A stretch of DNA of 52,013 nt from Bradyrhizobium sp. SZCCT0148 (GTDB lineage: Bacteria; Pseudomonadota; Alphaproteobacteria; Rhizobiales; Xanthobacteraceae). Where the stretch lies: positions 1 to 52,013 of the forward strand of contig NZ_JAFCKT010000023.1 of assembly GCF_018129985.1 (NCBI RefSeq), given 5' to 3'. A model generated the notes under the pieces. It did no database searches and was not told the DNA's origin. It saw only the letters and a program-made list of their open reading frames with translations. Shown here piece by piece: positions 1-8,469 of the stretch. How positions within the stretch are numbered: position 1 is the stretch's first letter; every line of letters begins with the position of its first letter. A program made the translations under genes and the position numbers.

Positions 1-221
1 CTTAAAGCTAGACTTAAGGTCACACGCTTCGCGAATTACCACCCGTCACGCAAGACGGCCCTCGTCGGAGGCGTACGTAGCGGACGAGCGCCGGCATTTC
101 CTAAGTCGTCGTGAAAACGTATCGGCCCAGGCTCGGCCGCCAATTCCAAGTACTATGGGCTGGCGCTCCAGCACTCGCAGGCCCGCTACGTCGAAGCCGC
201 CCCGCCGAAAACGCGAGAATG

Positions 222-401
222 CTAATCGCGATCGCGGCGCGCAGAGGCGAAGGCACGTGCGGCTAGCTCCAATTCGAGATCAGTGATCCGCTCGAAGATA
301 TGAGCCGCGATCCTCTCTGATTCCTGGACAGTCAGCGACCGGATGCCGATGGACGTAAGCTCGTCTGTCAGGATTTTTGCGACAATCATTTTTACACTCA
401 T
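222..401 (-). CDS. small hypothetical protein (59 aa)
   Basis: A 59-residue frame, reading from an ATG at 401 (a TTG at 416 would add five residues). The product is charged and probably helical, with a hydrophobic N-terminal third (MSVKMIVAKIL) and an Arg/Asp-rich tail. No signal peptide or known motif is seen and the family is not recognised. It lies in the decayed accessory region upstream of the broken methylase and has only a weak ribosome site (GGACCCGG). It may be a real small gene of a degraded mobile element or a chance frame. Confidence 0.35.
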   Translation of the reverse strand: MSVKMIVAKILTDELTSIGIRSLTVQESERIAAHIFERITDLELELAARAFASARRDRD

Positions 402-519
402 AACGGCCGGGTCCAAAGGCGAGTATCAAAGCTCAACCTGAAGACCAGCACAAGATCCAGAGGTAGATCACGAGTATCAACGTCGTCCACGGAACCCTCT
501 GAGTTCGGGACCGAGCTGC

Positions 520-747
520 TTACGGCCCCTTGCTCCGGGACGCTGACGTGACTTTAGAGGCCGGGCGTGTTGCTAAAAGCCGGCGGGTGACCGCTTGAAC
601 AAGGCCGTTGACGGTCTTGAAGCGCATTATTCCTCGCCGCGCTCGCGCTGCCTCGGAAAAGCGGATCGTGCGTTTCACCTTACCGTCGGTCGGCAACAGT
701 ACGTAGTCGAGTACGGTCTTGTTGTGCTCGGACAGACGAACACCAGT
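520..747 (-). pseudogene. possible recombinase C-terminal fragment, no start codon
   Basis: An open frame of 75 codons without a usable start, ending in TAA at 520-522. It includes DYVLLP, then RTIRFSEAARARRGI and RFKTVNGLVQAVTRRL. The spacing of an LLP block, an R-x-R block and an RF-x-T block recalls the C-terminal tail of large serine recombinases, but this is recalled by eye and not proven. It begins where homology to the DNA methylase stops, so it looks like the surviving 3' end of a second gene joined to the methylase by deletion or recombination. Low confidence in the family, moderate confidence that it is a remnant. Confidence 0.3.
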
Positions 748-1623
748 TCATGCTTGGAGCGATAGACCGACCCCATTCCCGCATTGGTCTTGTTCCAGAT
801 GCAGACGTTCTTAAGCTCGGCATAGTACCGATCACCCGCGAGCAGCATTTCCCGCATATGCCGCCAGTCCATGCAGACCTGGTAGATCGAGCCGTCCTTC
901 GAGTAGTGGCAAAGCAGCCGGAAAACCTTTGGAGGAAGGTAGTGAATTCCTCCTGGCTCATCTCCCCCGAAACCATCGCAAATTCACGATGCTTGACGAC
1001 TCCCAGTCCTGATACGTTGCCACCAATGCGTACATTGTACGGTGGGTCGGTGAAAATGAAGTCGGCCCGCTCGCGATCCATGAGATTGCGATACGCCGCG
1101 GGATTCGTCGCGTCACCACAGATGAGGACGTGCTTTCCAAGGCGCCAGGTATCTCCGAGGCGGCTTATGGGTGGACCTTCACCGCGCTCCGGAATCCGGT
1201 TTTCGGGCTGCTCGCTGTCCTCGTCGAAGTTTTCGATGATGCAGTCGACCTCGGCTGCTTCAAAGCCCGTCAAATCGACGTCGAACCCGACGTCTGCGAG
1301 CTCCCTTAGTTCGATAGCAAGCAGCGCGTTATCCCAACCCGCCTTTTCAGCTAGACGATTGTCCGCAAGAACGTAGGCGCGCTTGTCGGTCTCGCTCAGA
1401 TGCGAAAGGCGCACACAGGGGACCGTCTCAAGGTTCAGCAGATTTGCGGCCGCAAGACGTCCATGGCCTGCAATCACCTGACCTTCATCATCGATCAGAA
1501 TTGGATTGTTAAGCCCAAACGCTCAATGCTCTGCGCGATCTGCTTGACCTGCTTTGGCGAGTGTGTTCGGGCATTGCCCGCGTAGGGTGTCAACGTGTCA
1601 GTTGATAGTTGTTCGATCTGCAT
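735..1623 (-). pseudogene. ParB-N / DNA adenine-type methylase, frameshifted and 3'-truncated
   Basis: The frame begins at ATG 1623 (MQIEQLSTDTLTPYAGNARTH), a ParB-like nuclease N-terminus as found in phage and plasmid DNA methylases. Around 1510 the frame ends at TGA, while the next frame continues with NNPILIDDEGQVIAGHGR; one base appears lost in GTTAAGCCC. The methylase part has the N-methylase motif DPPYN (in FIFTDPPYNV) and LICGDAT. A second one-base loss near 909 breaks the frame after GCFA, and the expected SIYQVCMDWRHMREML follows in another frame. Homology stops at about 735 (HELVFV), before the usual C-terminal methylase part. The gene therefore carries two frameshifts and a missing end and is very probably inactive. 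The family is common in prophages and integrative elements. Confidence 0.75.
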
Positions 1624-2125
1624 AATTTCCCTCCGGAATTGGGTTCTTTTGGGGAAGTGCCCCGGAGAGTTTTTCACACGATGAGCGGCGGAATTCGTTC
1701 ACGGAAATTCCGCCGTCACCGCGAGCGATTGGAGGAAAATGTCGCTCAATCTCGGCGTCGAAGTCCTCGGAATCTGTGTTGTATTCTCCGCGATGCGGGT
1801 GCCCACGCTTCCACAAGGTGTGTTTATTGCGGAGGGTCGTCCAATCAATGTTCGGAAAGCGCTTTCCCGCCCAACGGGTCAACAGTCCGTAGGCGTACTC
1901 GCTGATGGCCTTATGATCGGCGGTACGTCGCTTCGCCACGTGACGTACCTTGAGCCGCCTGCACAGCCACGGATAGATCCGGTCGACCTGCTCGAGCGTA
2001 AAGTCCCCCAAGGCCGGGTTGTTGCGGGGCCGACCGCGACGCTTTGTGGCGGGAGGCTCGTGCCGGACGAACCATGGCGGATCGTTGCGAAGCTGCTGCG
2101 GCTGCTCGTCGAATGGAATGCTCAT
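1598..2125 (-). CDS. hypothetical protein upstream of the broken methylase
   Basis: A frame of 175 residues from ATG 2125 with a good ribosome site (GGAG in the 15 bases upstream). The N-terminal third is basic and has an AT-hook-like RRGRPR, followed by a helical Lys/Arg-rich part (WLCRRLKVRHVAKRR). No signal peptide or membrane segment is seen. The 3' end overlaps the methylase start by 26 bases. Since the tail after about residue 130 looks unlike the rest, the end itself may be frameshifted. The family is not recognised; the position and composition suggest a phage or mobile-element accessory protein. Confidence 0.5.
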   Translation of the reverse strand: MSIPFDEQPQQLRNDPPWFVRHEPPATKRRGRPRNNPALGDFTLEQVDRIYPWLCRRLKVRHVAKRRTADHKAISEYAYGLLTRWAGKRFPNIDWTTLRNKHTLWKRGHPHRGEYNTDSEDFDAEIERHFPPIARGDGGISVNEFRRSSCEKLSGALPQKNPIPEGNYADRTTIN

Positions 2126-2649
2126 GTCGGTCTCCTTGAAGTCGCGGGTGCGGAGACGCTAGCGGAGAATGGAGACGCAGCAGAGAGCGGCGCGCCGCGT
2201 TGGTAAACGCTCAAAATCCGATATTGCGGATTCGGAGGGCTATGGGGGTAGCAGGCGAGTCCAATTGGCGAATGTAGAGGCCTCCTATTGGATTTTCGGA
2301 ATCCATCACAAGGCCGTGACAAGCGCTGGTCCACAATCGCTGCAAGAAGGGCCTCAAGCGATTCAGCTTGGCCACCCTCCTGCTCAGCTGCTTCCGGCTA
2401 AGGGGAGATCAGCGGGGCGTCGTGCGCGCTCACCCCCTGGTTGCCGGAAAGCTTCCCTGCTTCGGCTCGATACATTCGCTGTTCTTTGAGGAAGAATTCG
2501 CTGATCGCAGTTTGGTATTCCCTGTTATTTTCCATCCCGCCTCTCGCCAGTGGCGCACAAGTCCCGGAAATCTTCGGGTTTTTGCGCAGATCTACGGCTC
2601 AATGGGGCTCAGCTTTTGCGAATATTCGCTGTTACCTAAGCCAGGTCGG
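2126..2649. other. gene-free stretch at the edge of the decayed region
   Basis: No convincing coding frame on either strand. Codon bias is weaker here than in the genes to the right. A small hairpin (TGGATT-TTCGG-AATCCA) lies at 2289-2305 without a T tract. The stretch separates the decayed mobile-element genes from the conserved chromosomal block that starts with the CoA ligase, so an integration boundary may lie in it; no direct repeat or tRNA end was found to mark it. Confidence 0.4.
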
Positions 2650-3873
2650 CTACCGCTCGTCCGCGATCACCTTGCCGTCGTTCGGCAGTAGGCCGACACC
2701 GACTAGATCGACGCTTCCGCCAAGTTTCGTCACGGCGCGCAAGCTTGCCACAACCTCTTCGCGCAGGGCGTCATTCACAATCGCCGTTTCCGCTTTGAGC
2801 GTCATCGCATCGCTCTCGCCATGGCGTGTGACGACGAGGCGGAGCCTTCCGAGTTCCGAATGGCGCTTGCCGATCTCGGCGATCTGTTCGGGGCGGATGA
2901 ACATGCCCTTGACCTTGGTGGTCTGGTCGGCGCGGCCCATCCAGCCCTTGATGCGCATGTTGGTGCGGCCGCACTTGCTCGGACCCGGCAGCGCCGCGGT
3001 GAGGTCGCCAAGGGCGAGCCGGATCCACGGATGGTGGGGATCGAGCGACGTCACCACGATCTCGCCGACGTCGCCCGACGCGACGGGATCGCCGGTGCCG
3101 GGCTTGACGATTTCCAGGATCAGGTCTTCGTTCACGACCATGCCCTCCCGCGCCTCGGTCTCGAACGCGATGAGTCCGAGATCGGCGGTTCCGAAGGCCT
3201 GGTAGGCGTCGATGCCGCGCGCCTGGAGCTCGGCCTGGAGCGAGGGCGGGAACGCCGCGCCGGAAACCAGTGCGCGCTTGATCGAGGAGACGTCGCGGCC
3301 TGAACTGGCGGCCGCATCGAGCAATATCTTCAGGAAGTCCGGCGTGCCGCTGTAGCCAACCGGGCGGTAAGCTTCGATCAGCTCGAATTGCTGTTCGGTA
3401 TTGCCGGGCCCCGCCGGGATCACGGCACAGCCGAGCGCGCGGGCCGAGGCGTCGAAGATGAAGCCGCCCGGGGTGAGGTGGTAGCTGAAGGTGTTGAGGA
3501 CGATGTCATCGGGCCGGAACCCGGCCGCGAACAACGCCCTTGCGCCCCGCCAGGGATCGGCCTGCCGTCCCTCCGGCTCGAAGATCGGGCCGGGGGAGGT
3601 GAAGAGGCGGGCGAATGAGCCGGCGGGCGCTGCCACGAAGCCTCCGAAGGGTGCAGAGGCCTTGTGCAGCGCGGGCAGTTCCGACTTGCGCAAGACCGGC
3701 AGACCCGCCAGAGCGGCCCTGGAGGTCACGGCGGCCGGATCGATGCCTCTCAGCCGCTCGGCATAGGCCGGTGCGGCCGTCGCGGCTCGCAGCACCTCCG
3801 GCAGGCGGGAGAACAGATCGGCCTCGCGGGCCGCTTGTTCGCGCGTCTCGCGGGCGTCGTAGTGGGCGGTCAT
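2650..3873 (-). CDS. PaaK-like phenylacetate--CoA ligase family protein
   Basis: 407 residues, close to the usual 430 of phenylacetate-CoA ligases, which activate an aryl carboxylate to its acyl-adenylate and then CoA thioester in the cytoplasm. Supporting motifs are YSGTPDFL (about 174-181), AFGTADLGLIAFE (226-238), the hinge region GWMGRADQTTKVKG (about 313) and a C-terminal lid domain. The usual Gly/Thr-rich phosphate loop is replaced by FTSPGPIFEPEG (91-102), as in divergent members, so the substrate is open. It is divergent from the epimerase gene (86 bases) and close to a LIV operon that carries another CoA ligase, so it may act on a solute brought in by that transporter. Confidence 0.75.
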   Translation of the reverse strand: MTAHYDARETREQAAREADLFSRLPEVLRAATAAPAYAERLRGIDPAAVTSRAALAGLPVLRKSELPALHKASAPFGGFVAAPAGSFARLFTSPGPIFEPEGRQADPWRGARALFAAGFRPDDIVLNTFSYHLTPGGFIFDASARALGCAVIPAGPGNTEQQFELIEAYRPVGYSGTPDFLKILLDAAASSGRDVSSIKRALVSGAAFPPSLQAELQARGIDAYQAFGTADLGLIAFETEAREGMVVNEDLILEIVKPGTGDPVASGDVGEIVVTSLDPHHPWIRLALGDLTAALPGPSKCGRTNMRIKGWMGRADQTTKVKGMFIRPEQIAEIGKRHSELGRLRLVVTRHGESDAMTLKAETAIVNDALREEVVASLRAVTKLGGSVDLVGVGLLPNDGKVIADER

Positions 3874-3959
3874 GGCTGTTCTTTCCGTGTTGGCATCCGT
3901 TGCGCGCCGCCGCCGGCGTGGGTATCAGACGGCCACTGGCAAGGCCCGGAGAGGACGCG

Positions 3960-5111
3960 ATGGCGGACGAAGGAATCATGGCGGCGGGGGAGGCGACGGA
4001 CGTCGTCGCGCGCCTGAAGCGCCGCATGATCGAGGAGGCGCTGCCGCTGTGGTCGACCGTCGGCTGGGATCCTGCCGCCGGCGGGTTCATCGACCGGCTG
4101 CACCACGACGGCGCTGCGGATGCGGCTGCGCCGCGGCGCGTGTTCGTGCAGGCGCGCCAGATCTATTGCTACGCCAAGGCCGCACAAATGGGCTGGTACC
4201 CTGAGGGCCGTGCCATCGCGCTGAAGGGGCTGGAGCATCTGCTCAGCAAAGCCAAAGCGCCCGACGGCCGGCCCGGTTACGTACACCGGCTGACGCCGGA
4301 GGGGACGGTGCTGGACGGCCGGCGCGATGCCTACGACCACGCTTTCATCCTGTTCGCGCTCGCGACCGTCTACGCGCTCGACCGGGACGCTCAAATTCGT
4401 GCCGAGATCGACGCGCTGCTGGCCTTCCTCGACGGCCATCTCCGTTCGCCGCATGGCGGCGTGCACGAAGGCCTTCCGGTTTCGCTGCCGCGCCGACAAA
4501 ACCCGCACATGCATCTGTTCGAGGCGATGATCGCGTGTTTCGACGCAACCCATGATCTGTCGTTTCAGAACCGTGCCGGCGAGTTTTTTGCGCTGTTCCT
4601 CGCCAATCTCTACGACAAGCAGAAGCGCATCCTTACGGAGTATTTCGAGGAGGACTGGTCGAAGATCGAGCCTGTCAGCGTCGAGCCGGGCCATCAGGCG
4701 GAATGGGTCTGGCTGCTGAAAGGTTTTGAACGCATCACGGGATGCCCGACCGGTCAGCGGCGCGCCGAGTTGCTTGCGACCGCGCTGCGGTATCGCGACG
4801 AGGCCACGGGTTGCCTGATCGACGAGGGGGACGACGTCGGCAACATTCGCCGCGGCACGCGCCGGCTTTGGCCGCAGACCGAGATCGCGAAGGCGTGGAT
4901 CGCGCAGGCCGAGTCCGGCGAGCCGGGCGCAGCGGACGAGGCGCGTGCGGCGCTGGTGCGGCTCGAACGGCACTATCTCAGCCATCCCGTGAGGGGCGGC
5001 TGGTACGACCAGTTCGATCGCGACGGCAAGTCGCTGATCGACACCATTCCCGCGTCGTCGTTCTATCATGTTCTCTGCGCAGTCACGGAAGCGGAGCAGG
5101 TGCTGGGTTAG
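3960..5111 (+). CDS. AGE-family sugar epimerase/isomerase
   Basis: 383 residues from ATG 3960; an in-frame ATG also lies at 3978. The protein is an alpha/alpha-barrel of the N-acylglucosamine 2-epimerase family, which interconverts 2-epimeric sugars or aldose and ketose (GlcNAc/ManNAc, mannose/fructose). The family's catalytic positions are all visible: Arg66 in QARQIYCYA, His245 in EPGHQAEWVWLLKG, Glu308 in LWPQTEIAKAW and His370 in ASSFYH. The EPGH block is typical of the mannose-isomerase-like branch. It converges on livF, and the two stop codons share bases (TTAG at 5108-5111). Nothing around it gives the sugar substrate. Confidence 0.85.
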   Translation: MADEGIMAAGEATDVVARLKRRMIEEALPLWSTVGWDPAAGGFIDRLHHDGAADAAAPRRVFVQARQIYCYAKAAQMGWYPEGRAIALKGLEHLLSKAKAPDGRPGYVHRLTPEGTVLDGRRDAYDHAFILFALATVYALDRDAQIRAEIDALLAFLDGHLRSPHGGVHEGLPVSLPRRQNPHMHLFEAMIACFDATHDLSFQNRAGEFFALFLANLYDKQKRILTEYFEEDWSKIEPVSVEPGHQAEWVWLLKGFERITGCPTGQRRAELLATALRYRDEATGCLIDEGDDVGNIRRGTRRLWPQTEIAKAWIAQAESGEPGAADEARAALVRLERHYLSHPVRGGWYDQFDRDGKSLIDTIPASSFYHVLCAVTEAEQVLG

Positions 5112-5947
5112 AGCCACCTCTTGCGCCGCTTGAAGCTCTTGAGGTTCTTGAAGCTCTTGCGCTGGTCGCCGGCGCCGCCGAGGTAGAATTCCTTGACGTC
5201 CTCGTTGTCGCGCAACTCGTCAGCGGTGCCGTCGAGCACGACCTTGCCCTGCTCCATGATGTAACCGTGGCTTGCCACCGACAGCGCGGCGCGTGCGTTC
5301 TGCTCGACCAGAAGGATGGTGACGCCGAGGTCGCGGTTGATCTTCTGGATGATCGCGAACACCTCTTTCACCAGCAGCGGCGACAGGCCCATCGACGGCT
5401 CGTCCATCAGGATCATCTTCGGCCGCGCCATCAGCGCGCGGCCGATGGCGAGCATCTGCTGCTCGCCGCCGGAGAGATAGCCGGCCAGACCCGTGCGCTC
5501 CTTCAGGCGCGGGAAATAGGTGAAGACCATGTCGATATCGGCATCGACCTCGCGGTCCCGTCGCGTGAAGGCGCCGAGCTTGAGGTTCTCCAGCGACGTC
5601 ATGTCGGAGACGATGCGCCGTCCCTCCATCACCTGGAAGATGCCGCGGCGGACGATCTTGTCGGGATCGATGCCGTTGATCCTCTCCCCCTCGAACAGGA
5701 TCTCCCCGCGCGTGACCTCGCCGTCCTCTGTTTTGAGTAGCCCCGAGATCGCTTTCAGCGTCGTCGACTTGCCGGCGCCGTTGGCGCCCAGCAGCGCCAC
5801 GATCGCACCCTTGGGGACGTCGAGGCTGAGGCCGCGCAGCACCAGGATGACGTCGTCATAGACCACCTCGATGTTGCGCACGGCGAGGAGCGGGGCGGGA
5901 GCCACAGCGGTGGGCGTGGAGCGAGGAGCTTCGATGGTTTCGGTCAT
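5108..5947 (-). CDS. livF: LIV-type ABC transporter ATPase (LivF-like), system 1
   Basis: 279 residues from ATG 5947. It has Walker A GANGAGKST, signature LSGGEQQMLAIGRAL and Walker B MILMDEPSMGLSP, followed by the LivF-style EQNARAAL switch region. It is one of the two cytoplasmic ATPases that drive a branched-chain-amino-acid-type importer. It is the last gene of the minus-strand operon, separated from the binding-protein gene by a palindromic repeat. The C-terminal tail is Lys-rich (QRKSFKNLKSFKRRKRWL), longer and more basic than usual. A start at 5998 would read the repeat as protein and is unlikely. Confidence 0.9.
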   Translation of the reverse strand: MTETIEAPRSTPTAVAPAPLLAVRNIEVVYDDVILVLRGLSLDVPKGAIVALLGANGAGKSTTLKAISGLLKTEDGEVTRGEILFEGERINGIDPDKIVRRGIFQVMEGRRIVSDMTSLENLKLGAFTRRDREVDADIDMVFTYFPRLKERTGLAGYLSGGEQQMLAIGRALMARPKMILMDEPSMGLSPLLVKEVFAIIQKINRDLGVTILLVEQNARAALSVASHGYIMEQGKVVLDGTADELRDNEDVKEFYLGGAGDQRKSFKNLKSFKRRKRWL

Positions 5948-5971
5948 GGGATATGTCGCCGATCTTCTTCT

Positions 5972-6052
5972 CGTCATGCCCGGGCTTGTCCCGGGCATCC
6001 ACGTTCTTCATGCCGTCGGACGTGGATGGCCGGGACAAGCCCGGCCATGACG
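5972..6052. repeat. palindromic intergenic repeat (bradyrhizobial type)
   Basis: An inverted repeat of about 30 bases per arm. The left arm starts CGTCATGCCCGGGCTTGTCC and the right arm ends in its near-complement GACAAGCCCGGCCATGACG, with a short unpaired centre (TTCTTCATGCC). This kind of CCGGGCTTGTCCCGG element occurs in many copies between genes in Bradyrhizobium. It sits inside an operon, between the binding-protein gene and livF, and would form a strong RNA hairpin at the 3' end of the binding-protein coding region. Confidence 0.8.
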
Positions 6053-6065
6053 TCGGAAGTTGCTG

Positions 6066-7349
6066 TTACCAGCCCAGCAGCTCAGCCTTGCGCGGCAGCT
6101 CGACGGTCTTGACCTTCTCGAGCTTGATCGCGCCCTTGGCCATGAGATCGTTGAGGTCGCCGTCGGTCGCGCCTGTGATCTTGGTGCGATAAAGGTCGAC
6201 CTTCAGCGTGCCGCGGTGGTCCTTTTCGGTCCAGGTCGAAGGATTGCAGACGCCTTCCATCCCGGCCGGGACCCAATCCTTCTTCTGATAGAAGCCCTTG
6301 CGGACGTTCTCGCCGGTGGCGCCGCCGTTCTTGGCGGCCCAGTCGAGCGCTTCCTTCATGTAGAGCGACGAACAGACGGCCGCGATGTAGTGCACCGGGC
6401 GATAGACCTTTCCGGTGGGGTCGGACATCTTGGAGATTTCCATCACCGTCTTCATGCCGGGCGCATCGCCACCCCAGCTCACCGCAGTACGCAGCGGGAA
6501 GATCACGCCGTTGGCGGCGTCGCCGGCCGTCTTGGCGGCGTTCTCGTCCATGCCCCAGACATTGCCCATGAACTGGATCTCGACGCCCGCGGTCTTGCAC
6601 GCCTTCATCACCGAGATGTTGGAGGCCGCGGTGTTGCCGAGATAGGCGTAGTTGGCGCCCGAGGACTTCAGGCTCAGGCACTGGGCGCTGTAGTCGCCCG
6701 GCGCCAAAGCAAACACGAGCGGCGGCAGCACTTCGAAGCCGAGCTCCTGCGCCATGGCTTCGCCCGCGGCCTTCGGCGCGTTCGGATACGGATGATTGGC
6801 GCCCATGTGGACGAATTTCGGCTTGCCGGACTTGCCTTTGGCCTTCCAGTCCTCGGCTGCCCAGATCAGCATCGCACGTAGCGAGTCCGAATAGCTCGGG
6901 CCGTAAAAGAAGTTATAGGGCGCGGGCTTGGCCTTGCCGCTGACGCCTTCGGGATCGGTGAGGGCTGCGGCATAGGAGCCGGACATATCGGGGATCTTGT
7001 CCTGGGCGAGGAAGCCGGTCAGCGCCTCCGTGTCGGCGGTGCCCCAACCCATGATCGCGGCGACCTTGCTGTCCGGCGCCGACCACTTCTTGTAGAGCGC
7101 GATCGCGCGCGGAACCTGGTAGCCATAGTCGTTGGTGTCGACGTTGAGCTGCTTGCCGCCGACGCCGCCGTTCTTGTTGACCCAGGCGAATGTGTCGGCG
7201 ACGGCCTGGCCATAGGGTGTGCCGACGTCGGACGTGCCGCCTGAGCGATCCTCGAGGTGGCCAACTGCGATCTGCGCTTGCGCCCCGGCGGAAAAAGCCG
7301 CGATGAGAAGCGCGAGCGACGCGGTGCTCAAAAAGGATTTGGTCTTCAT
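6066..7349 (-). CDS. ABC transporter periplasmic substrate-binding protein, system 1
   Basis: 427 residues with a clear Sec signal peptide (positive MKTK, hydrophobic core, AQAQ cleavage near residue 25). The mature part begins with IAVGHLEDRSGGTSDVGTPY and follows the LIV/amide-binding periplasmic fold, including MGWGTADTEAL and NKNGGVGG. It is longer and more divergent than true LivJ/LivK proteins and fits the branch found in operons with an acyl-CoA ligase, which suggests an organic acid rather than leucine as ligand. It is transcribed after livM (43 bases) and before livF, with a palindromic repeat behind it. Confidence 0.85.
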   Translation of the reverse strand: MKTKSFLSTASLALLIAAFSAGAQAQIAVGHLEDRSGGTSDVGTPYGQAVADTFAWVNKNGGVGGKQLNVDTNDYGYQVPRAIALYKKWSAPDSKVAAIMGWGTADTEALTGFLAQDKIPDMSGSYAAALTDPEGVSGKAKPAPYNFFYGPSYSDSLRAMLIWAAEDWKAKGKSGKPKFVHMGANHPYPNAPKAAGEAMAQELGFEVLPPLVFALAPGDYSAQCLSLKSSGANYAYLGNTAASNISVMKACKTAGVEIQFMGNVWGMDENAAKTAGDAANGVIFPLRTAVSWGGDAPGMKTVMEISKMSDPTGKVYRPVHYIAAVCSSLYMKEALDWAAKNGGATGENVRKGFYQKKDWVPAGMEGVCNPSTWTEKDHRGTLKVDLYRTKITGATDGDLNDLMAKGAIKLEKVKTVELPRKAELLGW

Positions 7350-7392
7350 GGGTCGGTTCCTCCTGTTATTTTTTTGGTGAAGTTGCCCGCGC

Positions 7393-8466
7393 TCAATGCG
7401 AGAACGGGTAGAGTTTCCAGTATGTCTTGATCTGTCGCCAACGATGCGCGAGCCCGTCGGGCTCGAACATCAGGAAGGCGATGATGATGACCCCGATGGC
7501 GATCTCGCGCAGGAAGGTAAGGTTGTTGTTGAGCGACAGAGCCTTGTCGATCGCGCCTCCCTTCAGGTGGCCGCTCAGGAATTCCATGGACTCCGGCAGC
7601 AGCACGACGAACGCGGTGCCCATCAGCGTGCCCATGATCGATCCGGTGCCGCCGATGATGATCATGGCAAGGAACAGGATCGAGCGCTCGATGCCGAAAC
7701 CTTCCTGCGACACCACGAGCTGGTAATGCGCATAGAGCGCGCCGGCGATGCCGGCGAAGAAGGCCGCCAAGCCAAACGACAGCGTGCGGTATTTGGTGAG
7801 GTTGATGCCCATGATCTCGGCGGACAGATAATGGTCGCGGATCGCCACCAGCGCACGGCCGTCGCGCGTGCGCATCAGATTGGTGACCAGAATGTAGCAG
7901 AGCAGCACATAGGCCAGCACGACGTAGAAATACTGCTTGTCGCCGCGAAGCGTGTAGCCGAAGATCGAGAAGGGATTGGCGCTCGCCGGTACCGAGCCGC
8001 CGGTGAACCACTCGGCGCGGGAGAAGAAGTCGAGCAGGATATATTGCGCGGCCAGCGTCGCAATGACGAGATAGAGCCCCTTCAGCCTTGCCGCCGGGAT
8101 ACCGAAGATCAGTCCAACCAGCGCGGTGATGACGCCCGCGAGCGGGATCGCGAAGAACACCGGGATCGGTGCGTTGTTGGAGATGTAGGCCGAGGTAAAG
8201 GCGCCGAGCAGGAAGAAGGCGGCATGCCCGATCGAGATCTGTCCGGTGAAGCCGACCAGGATGTTGAGACCTAGCGCCGCGATCGAAAAGATGCCGATCT
8301 GGATCAGGACGCTGAGCCAGTAGCCGCTGAAGAACTGCGGCGCCAGACATAGCAACAGCACGCCCGCAATTGCGAAGTTGCGGCTCGTTGTGGTTGGAAA
8401 GATCGTGGTGTCGGCCGCGTAGGAGGTGCGGAAATCACCAGCAGGAATGAGGGCAGGGCCGGCCAT
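7393..8466 (-). CDS. livM: LIV-type ABC transporter permease (LivM-like), system 1
   Basis: 357 residues with about nine hydrophobic segments, including LGLNILVGFTGQISIGHAAF, the LivM hallmark, and the cytoplasmic EAA-like loop around RDHYLSAEIMGINLTKYR. It forms the inner-membrane channel together with LivH. The N-terminal 30 residues before the first helix are polar and longer than average. The start lies three bases after the livH stop, so translation is probably coupled. Confidence 0.9.
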   Translation of the reverse strand: MAGPALIPAGDFRTSYAADTTIFPTTTSRNFAIAGVLLLCLAPQFFSGYWLSVLIQIGIFSIAALGLNILVGFTGQISIGHAAFFLLGAFTSAYISNNAPIPVFFAIPLAGVITALVGLIFGIPAARLKGLYLVIATLAAQYILLDFFSRAEWFTGGSVPASANPFSIFGYTLRGDKQYFYVVLAYVLLCYILVTNLMRTRDGRALVAIRDHYLSAEIMGINLTKYRTLSFGLAAFFAGIAGALYAHYQLVVSQEGFGIERSILFLAMIIIGGTGSIMGTLMGTAFVVLLPESMEFLSGHLKGGAIDKALSLNNNLTFLREIAIGVIIIAFLMFEPDGLAHRWRQIKTYWKLYPFSH

Positions 8467-8469
8467 GAA

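Noticed and set aside
2122..2334. 70-codon minus-strand frame before the hypothetical gene
   Set aside because: Pro/Ser/Arg-rich composition, no ribosome site and no codon bias.
3874..3959. Upstream start for the AGE epimerase at 3615
   Set aside because: That part lies opposite the PaaK-like gene and does not match the family; ATG 3960 gives the normal length.
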